Positions 10,899 through 19,516 of a DNA stretch of 64,000 nucleotides are shown one piece after another (position 1 is the first letter of the stretch; every line of letters starts with the position of its first letter). Below the pieces are notes generated by a model. That model was not told the DNA's origin, made no database searches, and saw nothing but the letters and a program-made list of their open reading frames with translations. This DNA comes from Candidatus Borrarchaeum weybense (GTDB lineage Archaea; Asgardarchaeota; Sifarchaeia; Borrarchaeales; Borrarchaeaceae), in assembly GCA_019057385.1 (NCBI GenBank), contig JAHQJS010000006.1, positions 517,038-581,037 of the forward strand, given 5' to 3'. The position numbers and the translations under genes are program-made.

Positions 10899-12568
10899 GA
10901 ATACTCACTCTCGATTATTTTAATCAATTTTTGATTTATTTCAGATTCAGACATTGGTATTCCTTTTGTTATTCTTGCTAAGGATATTGCTAGTTGATTA
11001 GCATGATCGATTAGTTTTTCAAGTTCTTTTTCTTTCTTTTTTTCGGCCTCTTTACGTGATATGTATGTCTTAACGCCCCTGAAAGCCTTTTGCATGCTTA
11101 ATTTGATTGTTTCGCGTAACTCATCATAATCTGCAATGAAATCTTTCGCAGCATCTTGATAGGGTATTCTTGTTGACACAACACTCACCATAACTGTGAC
11201 CCCGTGCACATTTATGTCGATATAGCGTTTAATGTTAGCCTCTTCAAGTGCCTTATAGCAAACATCACTTCGCTCTTTGAAGAGAAGTGGAATTCGATTC
11301 GCAAATCTATAAAGTGCGACACCAACTGGAATTTTGCCTCCCCATGCTACGGAAGTAGTAATATGCACAGGATGTCCTTTAATAGAAATAATTTTACCCG
11401 TAACACTGTTAATGTATTCTGGCTCTAAAAGATAACTCGCTGCTTTTTCTAAACTTTCATGAGGCAAAATTGAAAGACAACTGCTATCTGGAGCTGGAAA
11501 ATCTTCGTAAGAGGACATTGCTTGTGACAATTTAAAAATATGAACGTCATTTAATTCATTAAGAGGCATATTTGGATCTATTTCTACTTTGTAACGCAAG
11601 AATTTTTTTGCTGTCCCTTCTCCAATGCCTTGGAAATCAAGCATGAGAAACTCTGCTAAAGTAGGGTATCCCTCTTTTTGTTCGCTTTTAAAAACATATT
11701 TTTTTGGGTATCGTTTCACCATTTCTTTCAATTCTTCAATATCAATTCCATGTGGATGAGATTTCGTTTCTGTCGGGAGAGGGGGAATTTCATCCGTTAC
11801 TCGTCTAAAGAGGTACTTCTCATCACCAATCACTAACCGAAAATTTACATAAGGTGTAACTAGAGCTAATTGCCTAAAATATTCCAAAATGCGTTGCTTC
11901 GCCCAAACCAAATTGCCACCGAAGTATAGTCGCATTCTTAAGCCATGCCAAGGTTTGTCTGGAATAATGCGTTGTGCTGAATAAATCGGAGAATTCGATT
12001 TAAGATCTATTCTGATACGAAAATAACTTTCTTCTGCCTCTTCTCTTGTAGCCGACCAGATTTCCGTATCCAAACCCGTTGTTCTTTGAGCATGTATCAT
12101 CGCCATCTTAGCACCCATACCAAACCGTCCTCTTCCTTGTTTGATTCCGTATTTCGTGCCTGTAAAAACAGTGCCAAAGACTAAGCTAACGAATTCATGA
12201 TGGATTCCAGGGCCATTATCTTCCACTTCGATAACATAGTTTTTTTCACTTGGATCAAAATCAGTCTCGAATTCCTCAATGCCGTCTAAGCCCGACCCAG
12301 ATCCAATATCATCCAAGTTTGCTAGTATTTTTTTACGAATGAGTTCATGACTGACTGGTTGGATGACAATATTGATGTTTGGATATATTATTTCCTCTCC
12401 GCGTATCTGAAGCTTTTGAATATCTTCGTCACATGCATCTAGACTGTTTTCGACCAATTCTCTTACACTAGTAAAAGTGCTCTTTCCAGGATTGTCAAAA
12501 CCTGCAATTTCGGAATTTTCTTTAAACCATTGGGCTGCCGATAGGGTTTCTACTTTATTCGAAGTCAT
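10895..12568 (-). CDS. top6B: DNA topoisomerase VI subunit B
   Basis: This is the ATPase subunit of topoisomerase VI, 557 residues and canonical in length. The GHKL ATPase has E37/N41 in RELVENSLDACDE, DNGPGI and GRGRFGMGAKM boxes. An H2TH region follows around 280-360, then a transducer with GHPVHITTSVAWGG and RFANRIPLLF. The tail (about 500-557) is lysine-rich and probably helical. The start ATG follows GTAGGTAATGCT, a good ribosome site. It is the first gene of the coupled operon top6B-top6A-HEAT-giant. Comparison with the giant gene shows the same domain order, so the two B-type proteins are paralogues. Confidence 0.96.
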   Translation of the reverse strand: MTSNKVETLSAAQWFKENSEIAGFDNPGKSTFTSVRELVENSLDACDEDIQKLQIRGEEIIYPNINIVIQPVSHELIRKKILANLDDIGSGSGLDGIEEFETDFDPSEKNYVIEVEDNGPGIHHEFVSLVFGTVFTGTKYGIKQGRGRFGMGAKMAMIHAQRTTGLDTEIWSATREEAEESYFRIRIDLKSNSPIYSAQRIIPDKPWHGLRMRLYFGGNLVWAKQRILEYFRQLALVTPYVNFRLVIGDEKYLFRRVTDEIPPLPTETKSHPHGIDIEELKEMVKRYPKKYVFKSEQKEGYPTLAEFLMLDFQGIGEGTAKKFLRYKVEIDPNMPLNELNDVHIFKLSQAMSSYEDFPAPDSSCLSILPHESLEKAASYLLEPEYINSVTGKIISIKGHPVHITTSVAWGGKIPVGVALYRFANRIPLLFKERSDVCYKALEEANIKRYIDINVHGVTVMVSVVSTRIPYQDAAKDFIADYDELRETIKLSMQKAFRGVKTYISRKEAEKKKEKELEKLIDHANQLAISLARITKGIPMSESEINQKLIKIIESEYS

Positions 12569-12602
12569 AGCATTACCTACTTTAATTGACTATCTTGAAA
12601 GT

Positions 12603-12614
12603 AGTTATATGTGC
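12603..12614 (-). promoter_or_regulatory. TATA box of the top6B operon
   Basis: On the minus strand this reads GCACATATAACT, an archaeal TATA-like element about 40 bp upstream of the top6B ATG. A start about 25 bp downstream would leave a short leader that still contains the AGGT ribosome site. Placed by spacing and composition only. Confidence 0.4.
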
Positions 12615-12635
12615 TTTTAATCAAAAAAATGAGAA

Positions 12636-13340
12636 CTATACTTCCTTAGAACTGTTATCATCCTCTATTTGAACCTTAAAAATCTTACTAATGAGATTTG
12701 CTCTCGCATTTAGAATGTTCTCATCCCATAGCCTATTAACAAAGAGCTTAAACACATGTTCCATCGCATATGCTACATGTCCTCTTCCAATAGTCCTTCT
12801 TTGAGTGAGAAACATAATACTAACCAGTTCTTGACACAAAGCATCAAGCATTTCCTTAAGGTATTGGTCAGAAACCTCTATAAGTGCCTTTTTAGCCTCT
12901 CCACTTGTGTAGAAACTTGTATTAGCTATATCTGCCATTTTTGCTCTCACATAATTCACAATTGGTGACATAAATACAAGGCGGCGAGTGAGTGCTTCCT
13001 CATCGAATACATCTTCGTCTAATTCTAAACTGAGTTCATCATCAAAATCAATGTCAAAGCTGGATTCCTCTGTTGATGCTTCACCATCCAGAGGTAACTC
13101 ATCGCCTTCTTTCAATTCAGATTCATCAGGTATCTTTTCATCGGTGTGAAATTCTTCATTGTTATTTGAAATTCTATCCACCTCCACTGTTTCAGAAACA
13201 TATTGGATATAAACACCAACATTTATCAAGTTTCCGCTCTGAAAACTAATTATATCTGGCTTGTAAACGAGTTTTTCAATTAAATCTCGTATATCATGCA
13301 CGTATATATACTTAGAAAAATGAAGAGATGCTATGAGCAC
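12636..13340 (-). CDS. Histone-fold protein with acidic N-terminal extension
   Basis: Residues about 117-200 fit a histone fold: a first helix (SPIVNYVRAKMADIA), a long central helix (SGEAKKALIEVSDQYLKEML onward) and RRTIGRGHVAYAMEHVFK, which lines up with the archaeal histone segment RKTIKAEDIELAVRR. Residues 60-115 are highly acidic. The annotated GTG start (13340) is doubtful because a TATA-like element lies inside the reading frame at about 13298-13313, so translation may begin lower, for example TTG at 13229. The gene lies directly upstream of top6B on the same strand. It could be a chromatin protein or a TAF/NF-Y-like factor. Fold assignment by eye. Confidence 0.62.
   Translation of the reverse strand: MLIASLHFSKYIYVHDIRDLIEKLVYKPDIISFQSGNLINVGVYIQYVSETVEVDRISNNNEEFHTDEKIPDESELKEGDELPLDGEASTEESSFDIDFDDELSLELDEDVFDEEALTRRLVFMSPIVNYVRAKMADIANTSFYTSGEAKKALIEVSDQYLKEMLDALCQELVSIMFLTQRRTIGRGHVAYAMEHVFKLFVNRLWDENILNARANLISKIFKVQIEDDNSSKEV
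13298..13313 (-). promoter_or_regulatory. TATA-like element for the histone-fold gene
   Basis: The minus strand reads AAGTATATATACGTGC. It lies inside the longest reading frame of the histone-fold gene, implying that the transcript starts near 13275-13285 and that the true start codon is lower than 13340. Confidence 0.4.
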
Positions 13341-13493
13341 GATAGAGTTCGTATTTTCAATCTTAGACTATGGGCTTCCTCTGATGATTTTAGGGAAACC
13401 CCTTTCGAATCGTGATTCTATTCATCTTTTAAAGCATTTATTATTTCATAAAATAAAAATACACTTCTAAACGAACATATAATTCATTGAAAT

Positions 13494-13538
13494 CGCCTCT
13501 GGAGATTCTTTCCTTGTAAGGTGGAGAGGAAAGAGGCG
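13494..13538 (-). repeat. IscB element right-end stem-loop
   Basis: CGCCTCT at 13494-13500 pairs with AGAGGCG at 13532-13538 around an asymmetric loop, just past the iscB stop. CCAGAGGCGA recurs in the noncoding element that ends near 32545, which supports its being a transposon end of the IS200/IS605 type. Confidence 0.6.
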
Positions 13539-13544
13539 AAGAAA

Positions 13545-14747
13545 CTAAGATAAAGTGAATAATAACCCTTTTCTATATTTTACCAACTTCACGTTTGTAA
13601 TTGAAACACTTGGATTTTTTCCTTTAGGATTCTGCAACATAACCCGTTTTCCGTAGCAATGGACACCTTTCACTCTATATGTTCTATTTCTAAACTTGAC
13701 AAGGTCATACGGTTGCAATTCGTATCGCTGTCTCCTAATAGACGGCTTAAAACCTTTTCTATTCTTCTGGAGCGAACGATTATTGCGCCTGACTTGAATC
13801 ACCTCATAAGAACGACACCGTTCTTGATTCGTTCCTTCAGCAATAACAAACGCATCATTAATATGCGACTTTTCCAGCCCTAACTTGTTACGCTGACATT
13901 TGGTAACGTATCCGTAAGTATGTTCTGCCCCTAACTGCTCTACTATCCTCCAACGGATGATATTCAGACAGGCAGGTGCTTTAAGAGGTTGCTTTGCCTT
14001 GTGCTGGATGTGAGGATAGCCAAACTCCTCGGCGGTCTGATCTCCTTTCTTTTGATTGCATGTTCTATATGATAACGTCAAATTCGATACTCTGTCAGTT
14101 CCACCTCGGCTCTTAGGGACGATATGCTCGACTTCTAAGGGAACGGTTGTTTTACCACAATAGGCACACTTTCGCTCCCATTTGTCTAACAGATATTCTT
14201 TGACTTCGTAGCCCTGAAGTTCACCCTGCTGATATGCTATTCCTGTAATTTCTGGGTGCTGCATTTTCTGAGTGTCGAAATTGGCTACTTCTACTTTTTT
14301 ATAGCTTATCGGAAGCAGCTTTGCAAGCCTTTCAACTAATCGAATATGTGAGTCATGTCTATGCTGAGTACTGGGGGTTAACCATCCTTCAGGGCGATTT
14401 CGATTATTAAAGCGAGATGGGCGATACCCTAATCTACCTCTACGCGCTCTACGATACATCCGTTTTTCGTCTAGCTTTTTAGAGACATCCTTGCGTAAGG
14501 TCAGCATCCCGCTGATGAGTTCTAACTTATCGGTCTTGGCACTAAACCCGAGTTTCGTATACCCGATGTCCACTCCTAGTTTAATCGGTTGCCTAGTTTC
14601 TCCGGTTGCATAGTTCAACTGAATGGTAAAAGGGCATCGCTGAAAAACTTTTGCCTTTCCTTCCTTTAATAATTTCTTTCCTTTATGTTGTGTGGTAGGC
14701 ATGAGCGGTTGCCCTCTGATGTTTAACACATAGATAGGTACTCTCAA
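13545..14747 (-). CDS. iscB: IscB RNA-guided HNH/RuvC nuclease
   Basis: This is an OMEGA-system nuclease, the family ancestral to Cas9, of 400 residues. Features in order: PLMP motif at 14-17; RuvC-I LGVDIGYTKLG with D60; arginine-rich bridge helix about 96-116; RuvC-II KVEVANFD with E153; HNH domain with zinc-type CAYCGK (C194, C197), EVEHIVPKSRGG (H208), SNL (N222) and TCNQKKG; RuvC-III SHINDAF with H295 and D298; then a C-terminal target-interaction part. All catalytic positions are present, so the nuclease looks active. No Y1 transposase (TnpA) lies nearby, so movement would need one in trans. The region upstream should encode its guide RNA. Confidence 0.93.
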   Translation of the reverse strand: MRVPIYVLNIRGQPLMPTTQHKGKKLLKEGKAKVFQRCPFTIQLNYATGETRQPIKLGVDIGYTKLGFSAKTDKLELISGMLTLRKDVSKKLDEKRMYRRARRGRLGYRPSRFNNRNRPEGWLTPSTQHRHDSHIRLVERLAKLLPISYKKVEVANFDTQKMQHPEITGIAYQQGELQGYEVKEYLLDKWERKCAYCGKTTVPLEVEHIVPKSRGGTDRVSNLTLSYRTCNQKKGDQTAEEFGYPHIQHKAKQPLKAPACLNIIRWRIVEQLGAEHTYGYVTKCQRNKLGLEKSHINDAFVIAEGTNQERCRSYEVIQVRRNNRSLQKNRKGFKPSIRRQRYELQPYDLVKFRNRTYRVKGVHCYGKRVMLQNPKGKNPSVSITNVKLVKYRKGLLFTLS

Positions 14748-15012
14748 GTCCTATCTCCTCCTTTAACGTGTGTTAAAGTAGTTTGGTTCTCTTCGCCAAG
14801 GTTATCAGTCAGTACTATACGATGATCACTGAGAGTTTCCTCTCTGTTTAAACCACCATTTACAGAGCAAGGGACTAGAGAAGCATCCCTTGGTGTGTTC
14901 TTGAACTCTCCTGATAACATAGATACCGCCATAAATTATATGGCCTCTCTTAGGCTAATCAACTAATTACTCTTGCTCCTCACGGAACAAGCCCCATCCT
15001 TTTAGGGTGGGG
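14748..15012 (-). ncRNA. Predicted IscB omega-RNA region and left end
   Basis: In IscB systems the guide RNA is encoded immediately 5' of iscB and begins at the element's left end, with the guide copied from flanking DNA. Here about 255 nt without a convincing gene separate iscB from the left-end hairpin at 14991-15012 (GCCCCATCC/GGGTGGGG). A 62-codon frame (14744-14932) crosses this stretch but has no recognisable protein. By analogy the guide would come from the KaiC-like gene's 3' end, above about 15012. Exact RNA ends cannot be set from sequence. Confidence 0.6.
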
Positions 15013-15715
15013 TAATTGACTTTAACGCAATACCTTGTCCTTCTGTTATACTGAAATCTGTATATCGCATAGAATGCTCTTTGTCTCTCATCTTTTTTAT
15101 TAAAAGTCTGCGTTTTAGCCCTTCATCTGTTTTTATCAATCCCAATTCGATCACACCATCTACTAGAAATTGTTCCAATTGTGGATGGTCATTAGTTGTT
15201 TCTACCTCCGTGAAAATGACAGTTACTCCTTGATTTTTCAAGAATTCGCTCATCCTGATTAAAGCTGTCCTTTGTTTGATTGTTTGTCTTTCTACCCCTT
15301 CTTTACTCTTGCTTGAAACAGTGCGTGTTGGAATTAACAGTGATGTAATGCTATCGACAACAACTCTACTTGTACCACTTTTTTTTATCATTGGAGCGAT
15401 TTTAAGTAACAGATAATCAACATCTGGTCTTGTTGTGTTGATTTCTTTGCTTTTTATACCGATTCGCGGATAAAAACCATCTATTAGTGTAAATAATCCT
15501 ACATCTTCCAGATCCTGTAAATCCCATCCCATTTGTTCTGAGCGTCTTCGCAATGCATTTGGCTTTTCATCAAAAGTGACATATATTCCATGTCTCCCTG
15601 CATTGCATCCTTTAAGAATCCATTGAAGTGAAAAACAAGTCTTGCCAGATCCCTCTGGACCAGTTAAAAGTATACTGTAACCACTTGGAATTAATTCAGT
15701 TATATCCATCGCCAT
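15002..15715 (-). CDS. KaiC/RAD55-like ATPase, 3' end formed by the IscB element
   Basis: This is a single-domain RecA-superfamily ATPase. Walker A is GPEGSGKT, followed by FSLQWILKG; Walker B is RVVVDSI. Such proteins act in signalling or recombination regulation in archaea; the client is unknown. The start ATG at 15715 is preferred because TTGAGGAGTGA precedes it; a TTG at 15742 is the longest alternative. The last codons (SITPP, stop TAA) lie inside the transposon's left-end hairpin, so insertion has replaced the natural C-terminus with a few residues. It lies just downstream of a second, degenerate RecA-like gene on the same strand. Confidence 0.85.
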   Translation of the reverse strand: MAMDITELIPSGYSILLTGPEGSGKTCFSLQWILKGCNAGRHGIYVTFDEKPNALRRRSEQMGWDLQDLEDVGLFTLIDGFYPRIGIKSKEINTTRPDVDYLLLKIAPMIKKSGTSRVVVDSITSLLIPTRTVSSKSKEGVERQTIKQRTALIRMSEFLKNQGVTVIFTEVETTNDHPQLEQFLVDGVIELGLIKTDEGLKRRLLIKKMRDKEHSMRYTDFSITEGQGIALKSITPP

Positions 15716-15751
15716 TAGTGATTCACTCCTCAATTTTCTCAATCAATCTTG

Positions 15752-16513
15752 TTAGACAATTCTTTCCTTTGTGTCAATTCTAACTTGATAATTATCAGAG
15801 ACGACAATCGGATATTCCCTTGCACGTTGCTCTCTTAAAATCCGTGTTCCTAGTTTCGGAATTTGAATAAAATTGGCAACTCTCTCTCCAGATTGTTTTT
15901 GACGGAGACTAAAAACTACATCTGCAAAATGGGCAATTGTGTTTTCAATATGTTCTTCTTGAAGTCCTCTTGTCATAATCCAGAAGTGAATACCGTCTAT
16001 CTTTGTAATCCGGTGGGTAAATTCCTTTATGAATATCGAATATAAGTCATCTATATCAACACCCCATTCAGGAATTTGGTGAAGGAACGTGCTCAAAGAA
16101 TCAATTACTGATACTATTCGTCTACTTCCTACTACCTTTTCGTTAAAACAATCATCCATATATTCAGAAAGTAAAACTGATAATGGGTTCATTTCTAGTA
16201 TGTCTGGAATGGGCTCCTCTTTGTACATATCAATAATTTTCCATCTGTCCTCAGGAAGATTTGAAATATCCATTCTGATTTCCTTAAATATGCTCTTAAG
16301 TTCTTCAGCTGTATAATCATATAATACATATTTAACTGCCGTATTTACTGATTGATCTCCTGAAAGGTGATACACAATACTCTGTACAAGTAGTCTATGA
16401 ATATAACCAACATCTCCCACAACGAGCACTAAAGAACGATTAGGGATACCACCTTCGCCTATTACCACATCTAAAGTTCGAATTCCAGTAGATAATACCG
16501 TGTTTCCTTCCAT
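15752..16513 (-). CDS. Degenerate KaiC/RecA-fold protein lacking a Walker A motif
   Basis: The 253 residues follow a KaiC/GvpD-like layout (STGIRTLDVVIGEGGIPNRS, then strand VLVVGD), but the P-loop is GDVGYIHR with no GK[ST]. A Walker-B-like strand RRIVSVIDSLSTFL remains, as does a late strand IHFWIMTRGL. It is probably a non-catalytic partner of the active ATPase that follows after about 36 bp, forming a two-gene unit. The ATG follows CAGGAGGCAACAAA, a strong ribosome site. No frameshift or stop is seen, so loss of the P-loop looks evolved rather than decay. Confidence 0.7.
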   Translation of the reverse strand: MEGNTVLSTGIRTLDVVIGEGGIPNRSLVLVVGDVGYIHRLLVQSIVYHLSGDQSVNTAVKYVLYDYTAEELKSIFKEIRMDISNLPEDRWKIIDMYKEEPIPDILEMNPLSVLLSEYMDDCFNEKVVGSRRIVSVIDSLSTFLHQIPEWGVDIDDLYSIFIKEFTHRITKIDGIHFWIMTRGLQEEHIENTIAHFADVVFSLRQKQSGERVANFIQIPKLGTRILREQRAREYPIVVSDNYQVRIDTKERIV

Positions 16514-16842
16514 TTTGTTGCCTCCTGAAAAATTAAAGTCATCATTGTATTGAATATGATGTAATAAGGTATGTTACTCATCGTTTTGGATCTTATTAAA
16601 TATATCTCAGTTTGTTCTTCTTAAAAATAATGAGCGATAGAGTCACGGCGCTAAATCTAAGGTGCTTTAAAAAGAGTACTTAGAGCTCTAAACGTATACA
16701 ATAATAGTACGCTCACAAAATTTGCTCTAAAACTTATCAAGAAATCACCAATGCTTTAGCACGAGGTAGCCCACTCTAAAACTTGGAAAAAGAAAGAAAA
16801 GAAAGAAAAGAAAGAAAAAAAGGGTGAAAATGTAGGATCTGC
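16514..16842. other. Intergenic stretch with a TnpB right-end remnant and purine run
   Basis: No gene is seen. It contains a remnant of a TnpB-type right end (16752-16773) and a GAAA/AAAG-rich run at about 16793-16823 just past the glycerol dehydrogenase stop. Upstream of the KaiC-like pair it is AT-rich and may hold their promoter. Confidence 0.5.
16752..16773 (+). repeat. TnpB-type right-end remnant
   Basis: The sequence TGCTTTAGCACGAGGTAGCC followed by CAC matches the right tip of the elements at 24539-24740 and 32189-32545 (GCTTTAGCACGAGGTAACTC then AC). Only the terminal hairpin remains. Confidence 0.6.
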
Positions 16843-18177
16843 TTAGTAGGATCCAGGTGTGGACAAAGATTTCATGCCAGTATACTCTGGATGACTGATG
16901 TCTGGGAATGCTTCACCCATTGCATTGACAGCTTTCATAGCATCGCGTATTGCTGTCCATGGGTAGAAGTGCCCCTCAGCATCTGGCTCTGGGTATGCTC
17001 TGTTCATGGTTGATAAGAGCACGTCTTTTGCACTAGCATGGGCTGCTGCTTCTATGTCATTCTCGGTTATGCCTTTCAAACCTATATCTGCCCAGGTTGA
17101 TGGTAGACCAACAGTCTTGCAGAATCTCATCACGCTGCGAATAAACTCGGAGTCTCTGTCTTCGAGTACCATTTCACACTGCGTACCGAAAGCTACAAGC
17201 TCACCATGCATCGGGGGTCTCTTGAGACCGGCATAATCGATGTCTTTCATTTTGGCTTCTAATGCAGTCATACCGTTGTGGATACCATGTGCTGCTGAAA
17301 GTCCTCCAGATTCGAATCCGAGACCGCTAAGCAGGATGTTTGCTTCAACTACCTTTTCCATCGCTGGGGTTGTTGCATTTGCTTCAACCGCTATTCTAGC
17401 TTGTACACCATATCTCAATAATGTGTCGAAGCAGAGTCTGGCAATAGCTAGAGCGGTCATTGGCGGACTGCCGCCTGGCATGTTCACACCATTGGTTCGG
17501 TAGCACATATCTGCCTCAAACCAGGTGGCTAGAGCGTCACCCATACCGCTTACTAAAAAGCGCGCAGGAGCCGAAGCTATGATGTTTGTGTCTACTGCAA
17601 CCATTGTTGGGTTGGTCGGATACACAAGGAAAGTCTGGTATACATGTTCCCAGCTATACATAACCGTAAGTGCGCTGCAGGGCGCGTCGGTAGCCGCAAT
17701 AGTAGGCACAACGATCTTTGGTACATCTGCACCAAATTTAGACAGTTTTCCTTGTAACGAGTATCGTTCTAGCTTGTCTTTGGGGAAACTCGACATTCGG
17801 TTTGCAGGAACTACACCGATGTCAATAGCAGTGCCAGTTGCCGCTGCTTTACCAGCATCAATTCCTTTACCGCCACCAATTGAGATGATGGCGTCACACT
17901 CTTTTGATACACATACTTCGGCAATTCGTGCGACTTCGTCATAGGTACATTCACGTTTAAATTCTGTTGACTCAGTTTCGATACCTTTTTCAGTACAGCC
18001 TGCATCAATAAGTGGCTTTGAAACGCTTAAACTCGTTGGTCCTCCCATAAGGAGCGGTCTTTTGATCCCAAGTACTTCAAGTTGTCCAGCTAGCAAACCC
18101 AATGCTCCAGGTCCTTGTACATATCGGCTTGGAGCAATTAAGATTCGTAGAGGTCCAGCGTCTTGTAATCCAGTCAT
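16843..18177 (-). CDS. gldA: Glycerol dehydrogenase (iron-containing alcohol dehydrogenase family)
   Basis: NAD(P)-dependent polyol dehydrogenase that oxidises glycerol to dihydroxyacetone in characterised members. Visible are the cofactor motif ISIGGGKGIDAGKAA, metal ligands in SGMGDALATWFEA (Asp), GGLSAAHGIHNG (His) and PPMHGELVAFGTQ (His), and conserved PTIAATDAPCSALTVMY. At 444 residues it is longer than typical GldA (about 365). The ATG follows TGAGGTAATATGAA. A copy of its first codons (MTGLQDA) survives as a fragment at 52905-52925. Substrate could be another polyol; the family is secure. Confidence 0.88.
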   Translation of the reverse strand: MTGLQDAGPLRILIAPSRYVQGPGALGLLAGQLEVLGIKRPLLMGGPTSLSVSKPLIDAGCTEKGIETESTEFKRECTYDEVARIAEVCVSKECDAIISIGGGKGIDAGKAAATGTAIDIGVVPANRMSSFPKDKLERYSLQGKLSKFGADVPKIVVPTIAATDAPCSALTVMYSWEHVYQTFLVYPTNPTMVAVDTNIIASAPARFLVSGMGDALATWFEADMCYRTNGVNMPGGSPPMTALAIARLCFDTLLRYGVQARIAVEANATTPAMEKVVEANILLSGLGFESGGLSAAHGIHNGMTALEAKMKDIDYAGLKRPPMHGELVAFGTQCEMVLEDRDSEFIRSVMRFCKTVGLPSTWADIGLKGITENDIEAAAHASAKDVLLSTMNRAYPEPDAEGHFYPWTAIRDAMKAVNAMGEAFPDISHPEYTGMKSLSTPGSY

Positions 18178-18786
18178 TTCATATTACCTCATATATTTTT
18201 AGATATTTTTTTTGTAGAAATAGATACCTTTTAAGGTATGTGAATCACAATATTACACATAGGTTATATATAAATATTAATAACTGAGTCTAATAAGCTC
18301 TGAAAGACCCGATATTAAAACGCGCCGTTTGTAATGCGACTAAAGGTTAATTTCCTTTTGCTTATTCTCTATATGTTAAATTATATTTTGTATCAGCCTT
18401 TTCAAATGTGTGCTACGCTATGATATGTGCATCAATTGAAGTTGTGATGTATCTTAAGAGCCAGTGTTCTGAATAAATACTACAAATAAATTTAGTATTC
18501 TACTCTTTGTAGTCTCAAAAGTTAGTTATCCTCAATTCTAACCATAGAAAAATAGAATTAAAAACGATAATAATTATTACTCTCGATTAATTCATATTTA
18601 GAAACCTAAAATAATGCAATTGTTATTTTTTAAGAATATGTTCCGAAAATACAACTTAAGGCTAAACATAAGGCGAAAAAAACAAAAAATATTGAAAAAA
18701 TTGAATAATAAAGAAATAAAATCAATCATAGGAGTTCAAAATGGATAGAGTCGCATGTATTTGGCATATCAAGTTTTAAAAACGAG
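18178..18786. other. AT-rich intergenic region with gldA promoter
   Basis: About 600 bp without a supportable gene. On the minus strand a TATA-like TTTATATATAAC lies near 18262-18273, some 85-95 bp above the gldA ATG. The rest is AT-rich with no clear repeat or RNA gene. Confidence 0.5.
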
Positions 18787-19323
18787 TTATTGATAAACTG
18801 CCTCAAGAATATGATCTATCAACCTTGCCGCAATTTTCGGGCTGAATAACCTGTGAATTGAGGTAACAACCTCATCTATACGACGTTTTTTGTTGATGAT
18901 AAGTTCCTGAAATGTTTTTCCATATTTTTCCAAAACATACTGCCAAACGATGTCATCCAATTCTTTATAAAACACTTTAAAGACGCTTAAATCACCTGTA
19001 TATTCTTCAATATCGGTTCTATGAGCCTCCATGAATTTGTTTTTAATTTTACGAAGTATAAATTCAATTTTTTTGGAATCTTCTTCGCGATCTACGCAGA
19101 CAGCGAAAATTATTGGATCTTGTGTGCTGGTATCTAAAGCGTAAACGAATTTCATATTCTTCATAATAAGGCTTTCAACGCTTTCCGCACCTATTTCCTC
19201 TGCAAAGCTAGATATCGCCGATAAAAAACCAGTAATTAGAGACTCATCTACTTCAATGCTTCCATAGTAACTATGGAGAAGGCTTTCTCCAGTTTTTTTC
19301 AGAATGTAGACATTATGAATCAA
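18787..19323 (-). CDS. Longin/profilin-like small protein, copy 1
   Basis: About 178 residues, close paralogue of the next gene upstream. The N-terminus IHNVYILKKTGESLLHSYYG resembles the first strands of longin/roadblock-type domains that in Asgard archaea and eukaryotes bind small GTPases or sit in adaptor complexes; a helical C-terminal third follows. Start: alignment with copy 2 (ATG-ATT-CAT) puts TTG-ATT-CAT at 19323 as the true start, with the same GAGGAAGCG leader; a GTG at 19344 is a longer possibility. No GTPase gene is adjacent. Longin assignment is by pattern only. Confidence 0.68.
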   Translation of the reverse strand: MIHNVYILKKTGESLLHSYYGSIEVDESLITGFLSAISSFAEEIGAESVESLIMKNMKFVYALDTSTQDPIIFAVCVDREEDSKKIEFILRKIKNKFMEAHRTDIEEYTGDLSVFKVFYKELDDIVWQYVLEKYGKTFQELIINKKRRIDEVVTSIHRLFSPKIAARLIDHILEAVYQ

Positions 19324-19516
19324 CTGTGATGCGCTTCCTCTCACACCTCACTAGTACGATAATATGAACTCTATGTATTCTATTAACTCTATAATATATC
19401 TAATGGGTGCTGTTCTAGGTGGGACATCAGAGATCAACAAGAGAAACAAATACTTGAAAAACTAACCTTGTGAGTTTTTTAAACAGAAAACAGAATTAAG
19501 GGGTCTGTTATTGTTG

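Noticed and set aside
14744..14932. 62-codon frame upstream of iscB
   Set aside because: It lies in the predicted omega-RNA region, overlaps the iscB start and shows no protein family features.
16793..16823. Purine-rich GAAA repeat as a terminator or regulatory element
   Set aside because: Simple low-complexity run past a stop codon; no stem-loop and no conserved partner.
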